From Labrys monachus (GTDB lineage Bacteria > Pseudomonadota > Alphaproteobacteria > Rhizobiales > Labraceae), in contig NZ_JAUSVK010000001.1 in NCBI RefSeq assembly GCF_030814655.1, forward strand, positions 1,755,501 through 1,819,500: a DNA stretch of 64,000 nucleotides, read 5' to 3'. This document shows, piece by piece, positions 18,747 through 27,255 of the stretch (position 1 is the first letter of the stretch; every line of letters begins with the position of its first letter). The notes beneath the pieces are model-generated. The model was not told the DNA's origin and made no database searches. It saw only the letters and a list, made by a program, of their open reading frames with translations. Both the position numbers and the translations under genes were made by a program.

Positions 18747-19805
18747 ATGTTTTCCAGAGGGGATCTCGCCAAGATCGCCGTCGCGCTCGCCGCTTCGGTT
18801 CTGGCCGGCGTGCTGCATTTCACCGGATCGTCCTATGTCGCCGTCTTCGTCGTCGGTGCCGTCGCCCTCGGCGGGCTGGCGGCGACCATCGGCGAATCGA
18901 CCGACCACCTCGGCGCCTATATGAGCCCCGCGGCGACCGGCATCGTGCAATCGGCGGTCGGAAACCTGCCGGAGCTCTGCGTCAGCATCTTCGCGCTCAA
19001 GGCCGGCCTCGTCACGGTGGTGCAGGCCTCGCTGATCGGCTCGATCCTCGGCAACAGCCTGCTCGTGCTCGGCCTCGCCTTCCTGGTCGGCAGCGCCCGC
19101 CACAAGGTCCTGGTCTTCGACGCGGCCGGGCCGCGCATGATCGCCGCCCTGCTGCTGCTCGCCGTCTCGGCGCTGCTGCTGCCGACGCTCGCCTCGCTGC
19201 TGCATCTGCCGGCCGGCGGGCACGAGGACAAGCTCGCCCTCGTCTGCGCCGGCGTGCTGCTGGTGGTGTTCGTCGTCTCGGTCCTGGCGACGCTGGAGGG
19301 GAGCCAGCGCACGGTCCCGGCCGATGTGCACGAGACGGGCGATCACTGGCCGCTCTGGCTGGCCCTGGCCGTGCTCGCGCTCGCCGGTATCGCCGCCCTG
19401 TTCGTGTCCGACTGGTTCGTGGAGGCCTTGTCGCCGGCGATCGAGGCGCTCGGCATGTCCCAGGCCTTCGCCGGCCTCGTCATCGTCGCCATCGTCGGCA
19501 ATGCCGTGGAGAATGTGGTGGGCATCCAGCTCGCCGCCCGCAACCGCGCCGACCTCGCCATCAGCGTGATCCTCAACAGCTCGCTGCAGGTCGCGGTGGC
19601 GCTCATTCCCGTGCTGGTCTTCGCCAGCTATGTCATGGGCGGCGTGCCCTTCACCCTCGTCATCCCGCCGATGCTGGCGGTGGCGATGATGCTGGCGGCG
19701 ATCATCGGCGTGGTGGTCACCGCGGACGGGCGTGCCGACATGGTCGACGGCGCCGCCCTGGTCGGGCTCTACGTCATCATCGCCGCCATCTTCTGGTGGG
19801 GGTGA
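18747..19805 (+). CDS. Calcium/proton antiporter (CaCA superfamily)
   Basis: A 352-residue inner-membrane protein with about 10-11 hydrophobic segments. It carries the two inverted CaCA alpha-repeats: GIVQSAVGNLPELCVSIFAL in the N-terminal half and FAGLVIVAIVGNAVENVVGI in the C-terminal half, with the essential acidic residues (E in GNLPE and GNAVE) intact. This pattern fits CAX/ChaA-type Ca2+(or Na+)/H+ exchangers. The start at MFSRGDLAKIAVAL follows a GGCAGGGGG stretch; the longer frame to 18627 runs into the preceding gene. Confidence 0.9.
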   Translation: MFSRGDLAKIAVALAASVLAGVLHFTGSSYVAVFVVGAVALGGLAATIGESTDHLGAYMSPAATGIVQSAVGNLPELCVSIFALKAGLVTVVQASLIGSILGNSLLVLGLAFLVGSARHKVLVFDAAGPRMIAALLLLAVSALLLPTLASLLHLPAGGHEDKLALVCAGVLLVVFVVSVLATLEGSQRTVPADVHETGDHWPLWLALAVLALAGIAALFVSDWFVEALSPAIEALGMSQAFAGLVIVAIVGNAVENVVGIQLAARNRADLAISVILNSSLQVAVALIPVLVFASYVMGGVPFTLVIPPMLAVAMMLAAIIGVVVTADGRADMVDGAALVGLYVIIAAIFWWG

Positions 19806-19947
19806 CCTGGGCGCGCGGACATCATGCCGATAGGGATCGGGATAAGCACATCAAGCCGTTCGGCATCGAAACGGGAAAGCCCATCGAGCCCGACGCCCGT
19901 CGGAGGTTGGCAGGCAGGGGCGTCCGGAGCGGGCTCATCCGCCAGTT

Positions 19948-20247
19948 TCACTCTGCGGGAAACAAGATGGCCTCATAGTCCTGCGCGCCGTTGAGAACGT
20001 GAAGGACGTCAATCTGGTCGACGGCAACCCGGTAGAAAATGAGATAGTTGCCATGAGGCCGACGGCGTACACCCTTGTGCTCGTACCGCGGTACCAGAGG
20101 AAAGGCCAAAGCCATGTCAGCCAGGCTTTCGCAACGCTCGCGCAGTTCCCGGGCAAAACTGAAGGCACGCAGGGGCGCATCTCGGGCGATGTAGTCGACG
20201 ATCTCCTCCAGGTCCGCCTCGGCCTGGGGCTGTATGATAACCCGCAT
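19948..20247 (-). CDS. ParE/RelE-family toxin
   Basis: A 99-residue type II toxin of the ParE/RelE superfamily: MRVIIQPQAEADLEEIVDYI, then the central FARELRERCESLADM helices and the beta-strand core KGVRRRPHGNYLIFYRV with VDVLHVLNGAQDYEAI-like C-terminus. ParE toxins poison gyrase; RelE toxins cleave ribosome-bound mRNA. R-R-R-P-H-GNYLIFY favours the ParE branch. It is the second gene of the pair and its ATG overlaps the antitoxin stop by one base (TGATG), giving translational coupling. Confidence 0.92.
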   Translation of the reverse strand: MRVIIQPQAEADLEEIVDYIARDAPLRAFSFARELRERCESLADMALAFPLVPRYEHKGVRRRPHGNYLIFYRVAVDQIDVLHVLNGAQDYEAILFPAE

Positions 20248-20507
20248 CAGTCTTTGCGGCGGGCAGCAGCGGCATATTTGGCTTCGAGACGGTCAAACAC
20301 GACGCTCGCCGGCTTGCCTCGTCCGGCATCGGCATCGGCAATCCCCCGCGCAATGGCGGCATCCAGTGCCGCCAGGCGCTTTTCGCGTTCCTCGACCAGG
20401 CGAACGCCTTCGCGCATGACTTCGCTGCGCGAACGGTAGCGGCCCGTCTTCACCAAGCTATCCACGAACGATTCCAGGTGGGGACCAAGCTCTGCACTCG
20501 ATGCCAT
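20247..20507 (-). CDS. ParD-family antitoxin
   Basis: An 86-residue type II antitoxin of the ParD/CC2985 family. It has the N-terminal ribbon-helix-helix (SSAELGPHLESFVDSLVKTG, then RYRSRSEVMREGVRLVEERE) that binds the operon promoter, and a charged C-terminal part that neutralises the toxin. I start it at MASSAELG (20507), preceded by GAGGAGG, rather than at 20537. It precedes the toxin gene, as is usual, and is likely to autorepress the pair. Confidence 0.92.
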   Translation of the reverse strand: MASSAELGPHLESFVDSLVKTGRYRSRSEVMREGVRLVEEREKRLAALDAAIARGIADADAGRGKPASVVFDRLEAKYAAAARRKD

Positions 20508-20637
20508 TTCACCGTCCTCCTCTCGATATCGTAGCATCAGCCAATAACTATTATCAACACCGGGCGGGCCGGACCGCTGCCGACCGAGGAGGCCGAGGAT
20601 CTGGTGGGGCGGAGATCGGCTTGTGGGTCGATCCCAC

Positions 20638-20713
20638 GTGCGCGGACGTCCTGTCCGCTTTCCGAACCGCTGGGGGTGCAGGAGGGGAAGAGGCGGACGG
20701 GACGTCCGCGCAC
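20638..20713. repeat. REP/BIME-like repeat, class C arms
   Basis: A 21-bp inverted repeat with one mismatch (GTGCGCGGACGTCCTGTCCG at 20638-20657 and complement ending at 20713) flanks a 34-nt core that, on the minus strand, reads CTCTTCCCCTCCTGC ... CAGCGGTTCGGAAA, the family core. It separates the antitoxin gene from pbfA. Confidence 0.8.
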
Positions 20714-20719
20714 CCGGGA

Positions 20720-22072
20720 CTACACGTCGATCTCGGCCAAGGCGGCGTCCAGGATGTCGAAGGCCTTCGCCAGTTCGGCGTCCGTGATCGTCAAGGGCGG
20801 GCAGAGCGTGACGACAGTGCCGCCGCCGAGCTTGAAGCTGAGGCCGCGTTCGAGGCAGGCATAGAGCAGCCGGTCGGCCCTGGCGTTGGCCTCGCGCGTA
20901 TCCGTCCCGCCGATCTCGACGCCGAAATAGGCGCCGACGCCCCGGACGTCCCGCACGCAGGCGTGGCGCGCCTTGATCGCGGCGAGCCGTTCGAGGCCGG
21001 CCGCGCCGAGCGCACGCGCCCTCGCCAGCAGGTCCTCCTCTTCCAGCACGTCGAGCGTCGCCAGCGCGGCGGCGCAGCCGACGGGACTCTTCTCATGGGT
21101 ATAGTGGCCGAGGGCCGCCTGCGGCGCGCAGTCGAGCCGCGCATCGGCGATGATCGCCGCCATCGGCATGATGCCGCCACCGAGGCCCTTGCCGATGACG
21201 AGGATGTCCGGCGTCGCGCCGGCCTGCTCGCACACGAACATCGTGCCGGTGCGCCCGAGGCAGCTCGGGATCTCGTCGAAGATCAGCAGCGTGCCGTGGC
21301 GCGTGCAGCTCTCGCGCACTCTCGGCCAGAAATCGGCCGGCGGCGGCTCGACCGTTGTCCAGCGCATCGGCTCGGCCAGCAGGGCGGCGACGTCGCCCTG
21401 CACTTCCAGCACATAGTCGATATAGTCGGCGAAGCGCTCGAAGGCGTCGCCGCCGCCGCCGAAGAAGCGTTCGGCCAGGCCGAGCGGCGGCAGATGCTCC
21501 GTGCCCGGCATCATCGGGCCGAGGTCGCGGCGGAACAGCGCCTCGCCGCCGACCGAGATGGCGTCGAGCGTGGCGCCGTGGAAGCTGTCCCACATCGACA
21601 GCGTCTTGTGGCGGCCGGTGGCGTAGCGCGCCAGCTTGAGCGCCATGCCGATGGCGGCGGCGCCGCTGGGGGCGAACAGCACCTTGTCGAGCGGATCGGG
21701 CGCGAGCGCGGCGAGGCGGGCCGCCAGCGCGATGGCGGTGCGGTTGGTGTAGCGGCGCGGGCAGAAGGGCAGGCGGTCCAGCTCCGCCTTGATCGCGGCG
21801 ACCACCCGCGGATGGCCGTGGCCGAGCTGGTGGACGCTGTTGCCGTGGAAATCGAGGATCTGCCGGCCCTCGACATCGGTGAGCACGGCGCCCTCGGCGC
21901 GTTCGAGCACGTCGAGGCAGGGCGTCGACAGCGACTGGTGCAGGAAATGGCGCTCGTCGGCGTCCAGCAGCGCGACGGTGGCAGGCGCCAGCCCGGCCCG
22001 CCAGGCGGCGCGGGCGGGCGAGCGGTTGACGTCGCCCTCGCTCGGTGCCGGGTCCTCCTCGGCCGCCGTCAC
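20720..22072 (-). CDS. pbfA: (R)-1-hydroxy-2-aminoethylphosphonate ammonia-lyase
   Basis: A 450-residue PLP enzyme of the class III aminotransferase fold. The PLP lysine lies in DILVIGKGLGGGIMP, DEIPSCLGRTGTMF holds the conserved Asp, and SGAAAIGMALKLARYATGRHK is the cofactor phosphate region. Its place at the end of a 2-aminoethylphosphonate operon identifies it as PbfA, which converts (R)-1-hydroxy-2-aminoethylphosphonate to phosphonoacetaldehyde and ammonia, feeding PhnX. Translation starts at GTG 22072, overlapping the phnX stop (GTGA). A plain transaminase is the alternative. Confidence 0.85.
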   Translation of the reverse strand: MTAAEEDPAPSEGDVNRSPARAAWRAGLAPATVALLDADERHFLHQSLSTPCLDVLERAEGAVLTDVEGRQILDFHGNSVHQLGHGHPRVVAAIKAELDRLPFCPRRYTNRTAIALAARLAALAPDPLDKVLFAPSGAAAIGMALKLARYATGRHKTLSMWDSFHGATLDAISVGGEALFRRDLGPMMPGTEHLPPLGLAERFFGGGGDAFERFADYIDYVLEVQGDVAALLAEPMRWTTVEPPPADFWPRVRESCTRHGTLLIFDEIPSCLGRTGTMFVCEQAGATPDILVIGKGLGGGIMPMAAIIADARLDCAPQAALGHYTHEKSPVGCAAALATLDVLEEEDLLARARALGAAGLERLAAIKARHACVRDVRGVGAYFGVEIGGTDTREANARADRLLYACLERGLSFKLGGGTVVTLCPPLTITDAELAKAFDILDAALAEIDV

Positions 22073-22881
22073 GGCCGCTCTCCGCGCGCCAGCCGCCCTT
22101 CGACGGCGTGGATGACGGGCAGGAGGTCGGCGACGCTGTCGACGACGTAATGCGCGCCGGCGGCCAGGAGCTTGTCGGCGGCCTCGCCCCGCAGGCGCCG
22201 GAAGTCATGCGCGGGCAAGGCCTGCGTCTCCTCCAGGGAGTAACCGAAAACGTTGCCGCTGACGGCGACGCCGATGGTCCAGGCGCCGGCATTGAGGCCT
22301 TCGGCGATGCCGACCTCGGTGTCGTCGACCTTCACGGCGTGCCAGGCCGGCCAGATGCCGAGGTCCAGCAAGGTGCGGTAGATCATCAGCGGCGTCGGGC
22401 GGCCCTGTGCGGTGTCGCCGGTGCATACGAGGCTGTCCGGCTCGAAGCCCTGCCGCGCGGCGACCGGCAGGATCTCGGCCATGATCTCCCTGGTATAGCC
22501 GGTGGTGGAGCCGATCTTCAGCCCGAGGGCGCGCAGCCCGCGCGCGGTCTCGGCGGCGCCGGGAATGAGCGTCGCGTGCCGGGCGGCCGAGGCGATGTTG
22601 CGCGGCACGAACACCTCGTAGAGGGCATCGATGTCGGCCTCGGTCGCCGGCCGGCCGTGCCGGGCCTGCCAGGCGGCGGCGACGCGCGGCAGGGCGAAGA
22701 TCGCGGCGATATGCGGCCGCTTGGCCATCCCCATCGGGCCGCGCGCCTCCGCGATGGTGACGTCGACGCCGAACTGCCGGAAGGCGTCGACGAAGGCGCC
22801 CATCGGCGCCAGCGAGCCATGGTCGACGACGGTGCCGGCCCAATCGAAAATGACGGCTTTGAGATGTTTCATGGGGTTCAT
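22069..22881 (-). CDS. phnX: Phosphonoacetaldehyde hydrolase (phosphonatase)
   Basis: A 270-residue HAD-superfamily enzyme that cleaves the C-P bond of phosphonoacetaldehyde to acetaldehyde and phosphate. The nucleophile Asp13 lies in IFDWAGTVVD, and the Schiff-base lysine is Lys54 in ARGPMGMAKRPH. STTGYTREIM and KVDDTEVGIAEGLNAG are HAD motifs II-IV. The start could be 22881 or the internal ATG at 22872 (MKHLKAVIF); neither has a clear ribosome binding site. It overlaps pbfA by 4 bases and is the catabolic core of the operon. Confidence 0.96.
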   Translation of the reverse strand: MNPMKHLKAVIFDWAGTVVDHGSLAPMGAFVDAFRQFGVDVTIAEARGPMGMAKRPHIAAIFALPRVAAAWQARHGRPATEADIDALYEVFVPRNIASAARHATLIPGAAETARGLRALGLKIGSTTGYTREIMAEILPVAARQGFEPDSLVCTGDTAQGRPTPLMIYRTLLDLGIWPAWHAVKVDDTEVGIAEGLNAGAWTIGVAVSGNVFGYSLEETQALPAHDFRRLRGEAADKLLAAGAHYVVDSVADLLPVIHAVEGRLARGERP

Positions 22882-22954
22882 CGCGGGTTGGATGGGGCCG
22901 GGAGGCGGCTGCGCCCTATCATAGTCCCGGCGCGCGCCGGAGGGGCGGGATTTC

Positions 22955-23755
22955 CTATCGCGGCGCGGCAGCCCGCGTCGGGATCTTCGAGACGGCGGCG
23001 AGCACGAACAGCGTGAGGACGACGAGGAGCATGGTGAGCGCCGCGCCCTGGAACACCTCGCCGCGATCGGTCAGGCTGAAGATGCCGACGGGCATGGTGA
23101 CCCAGCCGGGCGGGTAGACCATGACGGTGGCGCCGAGTTCGCCCATCGACAGCGCGAAGCTCAGGCTGAAGGCCGCGAGCAGATAGGGCATCATCAGCGG
23201 CAGCGTCACCCGCCGCAGCTTGTAGAACGGCCGGGCGCCGAGGCTTTCGGCAACCTGCTCGAAATCCGGCGACAGCCTCTCCAGCCCGGCCGAGACATTG
23301 CCGAAGGTGAAGGCCGAGATCAGCACGAGATGGGCGACCAGCACGATCGCCACGGTGCCGTTGAGGAGGACGGGCGGCTGGCTGAAGGCGACGAGCAGGC
23401 CGAGGCCGACCGACACGGACGGCACCGCGCTCGGAATGAAGAACAGCGGCGTCAGCAGGCGGCGGGGCAGGCGGCCCATGCCGCGCAGGGCGAGCGCGGC
23501 CCAGGCGCCGACGACGAGCGCGGCGAGGCTCGCCGCCGCGCCGGTGACGAGGCTGGTGGTGAGCAGGCCGGCGGAATCGCCCCGCAGCGCGTCGGCGTAA
23601 TGGCCGAGGGTGAAGGCGCTGGGCAAAGCGTCGTTCCACTGGCCGGCCACGCTGGCCAGGAGGATGACCGCCAAAGGCAGCAGATAGATCACCAGGCCGA
23701 GGATGGCGGCGAGGCCCCAGGCCGCCGCCTTGCTGGCGCTAGACCACAGCAGCAT
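22955..23755 (-). CDS. phnV: 2-Aminoethylphosphonate ABC transporter permease
   Basis: A 266-residue inner-membrane permease with six predicted membrane segments and the permease-ATPase coupling (EAA) loop in ESLGARPFYKLRRVTLPLMM. The first segment is WGLAAILGLVIYLLPLAVIL. It belongs to the PhnV/PotI-like family and works with PhnU, PhnT and PhnS for import of 2-aminoethylphosphonate. It overlaps phnU by 17 bases, which implies coupled translation. Confidence 0.9.
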   Translation of the reverse strand: MLLWSSASKAAAWGLAAILGLVIYLLPLAVILLASVAGQWNDALPSAFTLGHYADALRGDSAGLLTTSLVTGAAASLAALVVGAWAALALRGMGRLPRRLLTPLFFIPSAVPSVSVGLGLLVAFSQPPVLLNGTVAIVLVAHLVLISAFTFGNVSAGLERLSPDFEQVAESLGARPFYKLRRVTLPLMMPYLLAAFSLSFALSMGELGATVMVYPPGWVTMPVGIFSLTDRGEVFQGAALTMLLVVLTLFVLAAVSKIPTRAAAPR

Positions 23756-24635
23756 GGGTGTTTCCGATCCTGGCGACGACGAGGCGATAGAGCGCGAACA
23801 GCGCCAGGGAGAGCGCGATGTTGATCATCGCGATGCCGCAGGCGGCGGAATAATCCGATTCCTGGATCGCCTTGTCGTAGATCAGCAAAGGCAGAGTGAT
23901 CACCCCCTTGGCGCCGATGAACAGGACGATGCCGAACTCGTTCACCGTCAGCAGCAGGCAGAGGCTGCCGCCGGCGAGCAGGGCCGGCAGCGCGGCCGGG
24001 ATGATGACGCGGCGCAGCACATAGGACGGCCGGGCGCCGAGGCTGCTCGCCACCTCGACCTGCGAGCGGTCGAGCAGCGAGAACGCCGCCATCAGCGGGC
24101 GCATGACGAAGGGCGTGTACACCGTCGTCTCGGCGAGGATGACGCCCCAGGCCGAATAGAGGAAGTGGATCGGCGGCAGGTCGAGATGCATCGCCTGCAT
24201 CAGGCCGGCATTGAGGAGGCCGGCGGAGCCGTAGAGGAAGGTGAAGGCGAGGGTGACCAGGAAGGTCGGCAGGGCGATATAGGTGTCGATCAGCCGCGCG
24301 GCGAAGGCCACGCCCGGGAAGGGCACGAAGGAGAAGATGACGCTCAGCACCGAGCCGAGCAGGAGGCAGCCCAGCGTCGAGGCGAGCGCGATCTCCAGCG
24401 TGTTGAAGAGCGCGCCGAGAAAGGCATGCGAGGCGAGGACGTCGAGGATCGGCGCGGCCGAGGCCAGCCCGTCGGCGTCGGTGAAGGCCTGCTGGATGAT
24501 CAGCGCCAGCGGATAGGCGAACAGGGCGGCGACGACCAGCGCCGGCGGCACCACCCATGCCGCGGCCGGCAGGCCTCTGCGGTCGCCGGTGCCGGGCGCC
24601 GGCGCGGCGCCGGCCTGGGCTGCGACATCCGCCAT
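23739..24635 (-). CDS. phnU: 2-Aminoethylphosphonate ABC transporter permease
   Basis: A 298-residue permease with about six membrane segments; the first is AAWVVPPALVVAALFAYPLA after a 25-residue Ala/Pro-rich cytosolic N-terminus. The EAA-type loop is VASSLGARPSYVLRRVIIPAA. It forms the transmembrane heterodimer with PhnV. It starts one base after the phnT stop and overlaps phnV at its end, so translation of the transporter genes is tightly coupled. Confidence 0.9.
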   Translation of the reverse strand: MADVAAQAGAAPAPGTGDRRGLPAAAWVVPPALVVAALFAYPLALIIQQAFTDADGLASAAPILDVLASHAFLGALFNTLEIALASTLGCLLLGSVLSVIFSFVPFPGVAFAARLIDTYIALPTFLVTLAFTFLYGSAGLLNAGLMQAMHLDLPPIHFLYSAWGVILAETTVYTPFVMRPLMAAFSLLDRSQVEVASSLGARPSYVLRRVIIPAALPALLAGGSLCLLLTVNEFGIVLFIGAKGVITLPLLIYDKAIQESDYSAACGIAMINIALSLALFALYRLVVARIGNTHAAVV

Positions 24636-25793
24636 CTAGGCCGCCTCGTCGGCGATCAGCGTCGCGTCCTCGGCCGCGAAATAGAGCTCGACCGTGGTGC
24701 CGGGGGCCGGCGGCTCGCGCAGCGGCGCCGAGACGACGCGCACCGGCGAGGCATTGCCGCCGACCTCGACGGTGAGCGCATGGAGATCGCCCTGCCACTG
24801 GATGGCCTGCACCGTGCCGGTGACGGCGTTGCAATGGATCTCGTCGCGGCGCAGCACGAGGTCGTGCGGGCGGACGCACAGGAGCGCCTTCGCGCCGGCT
24901 TCCATCTGCGGATGGGCGGCCGCCAGCAGCGTGCCCGCGCCGAAGCGGACGCGCATGAAGGGCGTGCCCTGCTCGTGGCCGGCGACGGACACGTCGAGGA
25001 GATTGGCCCGGCCGAGGAATTCCGCCGCGAAGCGGTTGGGCGGGCGGCGGTAGAGCGCGTTGGACGGCGCATGCGCGGCGAGGCGGCCGCCCCGCATGAT
25101 GGCGATGCGGTCGGCCAGCGTCAGCGCCTCGGCCTGGTCATGGGTGACATAGAGCACGGTGAGGCCGGGCAGCTCGCGGTGCAGCTTGGCGAGTTCCTCC
25201 ACCATGGTGCGGCGGATCTGGGCATCGAGCGCGGAGAGCGGCTCGTCGAGCAGGAGGACGCGCGGCCGGATCGCCAGCGCGCGGGCGATGGCGACGCGCT
25301 GCTGCTGGCCGCCGCTCAGCTGGCGCGGATAGCGGCCCATGAAGTCGAGCATGCCGACCATGCGCAGGCTCGAGGCCACGCGCTCGCGCACGATGTCGCG
25401 CGCCGTCCCGCGGGCGTCGAGCCCGAAGGCGACGTTCTCCTCGACCTTCATATGCGGGAAGAGCGCGTAGTTCTGCACCACCATGCCGATGCCGCGCGCA
25501 TAGGGCGGCAGGCGGGTGACGTCGGTATCGCCGATGGTGAGCCGGCCGGCCACGGGCCGCACGAAGCCGGCGAGGGCGCGCAGGGCCGTGGTCTTGCCGG
25601 AGCCGGAGGGGCCGATCAAAGCGAGGATCTCGCCCGGATCGATGTCGAGCGTCAGGCGGTCGACGATGGTCGACGCGCCATAGGCGATCGTCACCTCGTC
25701 GAAGCCGACGCGGCTGCCGGCCGCCGGGGCGGCGACCTGCGTCGCGGCACCGGCCTGCGCGTCCGCCTGCATGCTGAGCGATGCTGCCGTCAT
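24636..25793 (-). CDS. phnT: 2-Aminoethylphosphonate ABC transporter ATPase
   Basis: A 385-residue ABC ATPase with Walker [15 protein letters not shown] (about residues 58-71), Q-loop, signature [15 protein letters not shown], Walker [13 protein letters not shown] and H-loop [15 protein letters not shown], followed by a C-terminal regulatory TOBE-like domain ([17 protein letters not shown] onward). It energises the PhnU/PhnV permease. It is separated from the binding-protein gene phnS by about 200 bases of hairpin-rich sequence, which would allow unequal expression. Confidence 0.93.
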   Translation of the reverse strand: MTAASLSMQADAQAGAATQVAAPAAGSRVGFDEVTIAYGASTIVDRLTLDIDPGEILALIGPSGSGKTTALRALAGFVRPVAGRLTIGDTDVTRLPPYARGIGMVVQNYALFPHMKVEENVAFGLDARGTARDIVRERVASSLRMVGMLDFMGRYPRQLSGGQQQRVAIARALAIRPRVLLLDEPLSALDAQIRRTMVEELAKLHRELPGLTVLYVTHDQAEALTLADRIAIMRGGRLAAHAPSNALYRRPPNRFAAEFLGRANLLDVSVAGHEQGTPFMRVRFGAGTLLAAAHPQMEAGAKALLCVRPHDLVLRRDEIHCNAVTGTVQAIQWQGDLHALTVEVGGNASPVRVVSAPLREPPAPGTTVELYFAAEDATLIADEAA

Positions 25794-25798
25794 CTAAA

Positions 25799-25996
25799 GC
25801 AAAATGCGTTCAAGCATGGACGGTCCACCAATTTAACGTGCTGTTATCAAACGCATTTTGCGATTCTCGCTGATGCGATCCGAAGATGAAACGCTCTCGA
25901 GCAAAGCGCGTTTAGGCAGAAACGGCGCTTTGCTCTCACTCCTTGTTTTTCGACGCGTCTTTGCGTTTTGCCGATTCCGTCAAAACACAAAACGCT
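25799..25996. repeat. Hairpin cluster between phnS and phnT
   Basis: Perfect inverted repeats GCAAAATGCGTT (25799-25810) / AACGCATTTTGC (25850-25861) and GAGCAAAGCGC (25899-25909) / GCGCTTTGCTC (25925-25935) are followed by GCGTTTTG and CAAAACACAAAACGC near 25963-25995. The sequence resembles AT-richer intergenic repeats common in Hyphomicrobiales. Its position inside the operon, just 3' of phnS, suggests mRNA stabilisation or partial termination. Confidence 0.65.
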
Positions 25997-27046
25997 CTAG
26001 TTGCCGCTCGTGGCCTTCTGCCAGGCCGCGACGTCGGCCTTCAGCGTCTCCAGGACCTTGTCCCAGGCCGGCGTCCACACGGTGACGCCGTCCATCGCGT
26101 CATGGATCTTCTGGAAGTTCGCGTCGGTCGGCGTGACGTCCTTGCGCACCGGCAGGCCGATGGCCACGGAGCTGACGGCCGACTGGGCGTCCTTGCTGAG
26201 CAGGAAGTCGATCAGCTTCTTGCCGTTGTCGCCGTTGGGCGCGCCGTGCACGAGGCCGACATAATAAGGCAGGGCGAAGGTCGAGCGCTTGCCGTCCGGA
26301 CCAGCCGGCCAGAACACGCGGATGTTCGGATTGTCGGCCATCTGCGCCATGTTCATCTGCAGGTCGCCATTGGCGACATAGAGCTCGCCCTTGTTGACGA
26401 GGGCCGTCAGCTTGCCGGTGGAGGCGGAGGGGCCGACATTGTTCTCCTGCAGCTTCTTCAGGAAGTCGAGGCCGGCTTCCTTGCTGCCATAGGCGTGGAA
26501 GACCTCGATCATCACCGCGGTGCCGTCGCCGGCCTGGCCGGGCGTGGAATACTGGATCTTGCCCTTGAACTTCGGATCGAGCAGGTCGGCGAAGGTCTTG
26601 GGCGCGTCCTTCAGCACCGAGCCGTTGTAGATGAAGTTCATGTAGTTGTTGACGAGGGGCTCGAAGCGGCCCTTGGCATCCTTGTCGGCGGCGGGAATCT
26701 GGTCCGCCCCGGCCGGCTCATAGGCCTGGAGCAGGCCCTCGGCGGCGGCGCGCTGGATGAAGGGCGGCAGCGTCACCAGGACGTCGGCCTGCGGGTTGGA
26801 CTTTTCCTTGGCGATGCGCTCGACGACGCCGCCGGAGCCGCCCTCGATATACTGCACCTTGATGCCGGTGGCCTTGGTGAAGGCGTCGAACTCGTTCTGG
26901 TACCAGTTCGGCGTGCCGTCATGCAGCCCGTCGGCGCTGTAGATCGTGACGACGTCCGAAGCGGCCCAGGCCTGCGACAGGCATGCGGGCGAGAAAGCAG
27001 TGGCACAGAGCAGCGCGGCGCCGAGCAAGGTCTTCATGGGTGTCAT
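25997..27046 (-). CDS. phnS: 2-Aminoethylphosphonate ABC transporter substrate-binding protein
   Basis: A 349-residue periplasmic binding protein. The signal peptide is [20 protein letters not shown] through about AWA at residue 28. The mature protein begins [28 protein letters not shown], here given in part, typical of the PhnS group within the iron/polyamine-type binding proteins. Later motifs include [25 protein letters not shown]. Translation may begin at the second Met (27037). As first transporter gene it is expected to be the most abundant product. The position in a phnX-pbfA operon supports 2-aminoethylphosphonate as ligand. Confidence 0.92.
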   Translation of the reverse strand: MTPMKTLLGAALLCATAFSPACLSQAWAASDVVTIYSADGLHDGTPNWYQNEFDAFTKATGIKVQYIEGGSGGVVERIAKEKSNPQADVLVTLPPFIQRAAAEGLLQAYEPAGADQIPAADKDAKGRFEPLVNNYMNFIYNGSVLKDAPKTFADLLDPKFKGKIQYSTPGQAGDGTAVMIEVFHAYGSKEAGLDFLKKLQENNVGPSASTGKLTALVNKGELYVANGDLQMNMAQMADNPNIRVFWPAGPDGKRSTFALPYYVGLVHGAPNGDNGKKLIDFLLSKDAQSAVSSVAIGLPVRKDVTPTDANFQKIHDAMDGVTVWTPAWDKVLETLKADVAAWQKATSGN

Positions 27047-27174
27047 TCCGGTTCATCGATCCCGTCGATGCGCGCATCGGTAAGGCACGCAGATGAAGCT
27101 ATTGTGACGTTGACAAACACCGGTACAGCGCGCCGCGAATACTTCGCGCGAGGGGGCGGTAACGCAGCCGGGAG

Positions 27175-27246
27175 GGGCGATCACCGATCGCCCTTCTTGG
27201 AAGCGAAGAGCGTGCGGGAGAGGAGAAGGTCGATCGGTGATCGACC
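27175..27246. repeat. REP/BIME-like repeat, class B arms
   Basis: Arms GGGCGATCACCGATCGCCC (27175-27193) and GGTCGATCGGTGATCGACC (27228-27246) are complementary and each is also self-complementary. The core, read on the minus strand, is TTCTCCTCTCCCGCACGCTC then TTCGCTTCCAAGAA. The element lies inside the operon between the FAD oxidase gene and phnS. Confidence 0.8.
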
Positions 27247-27255
27247 CGGACGCCG

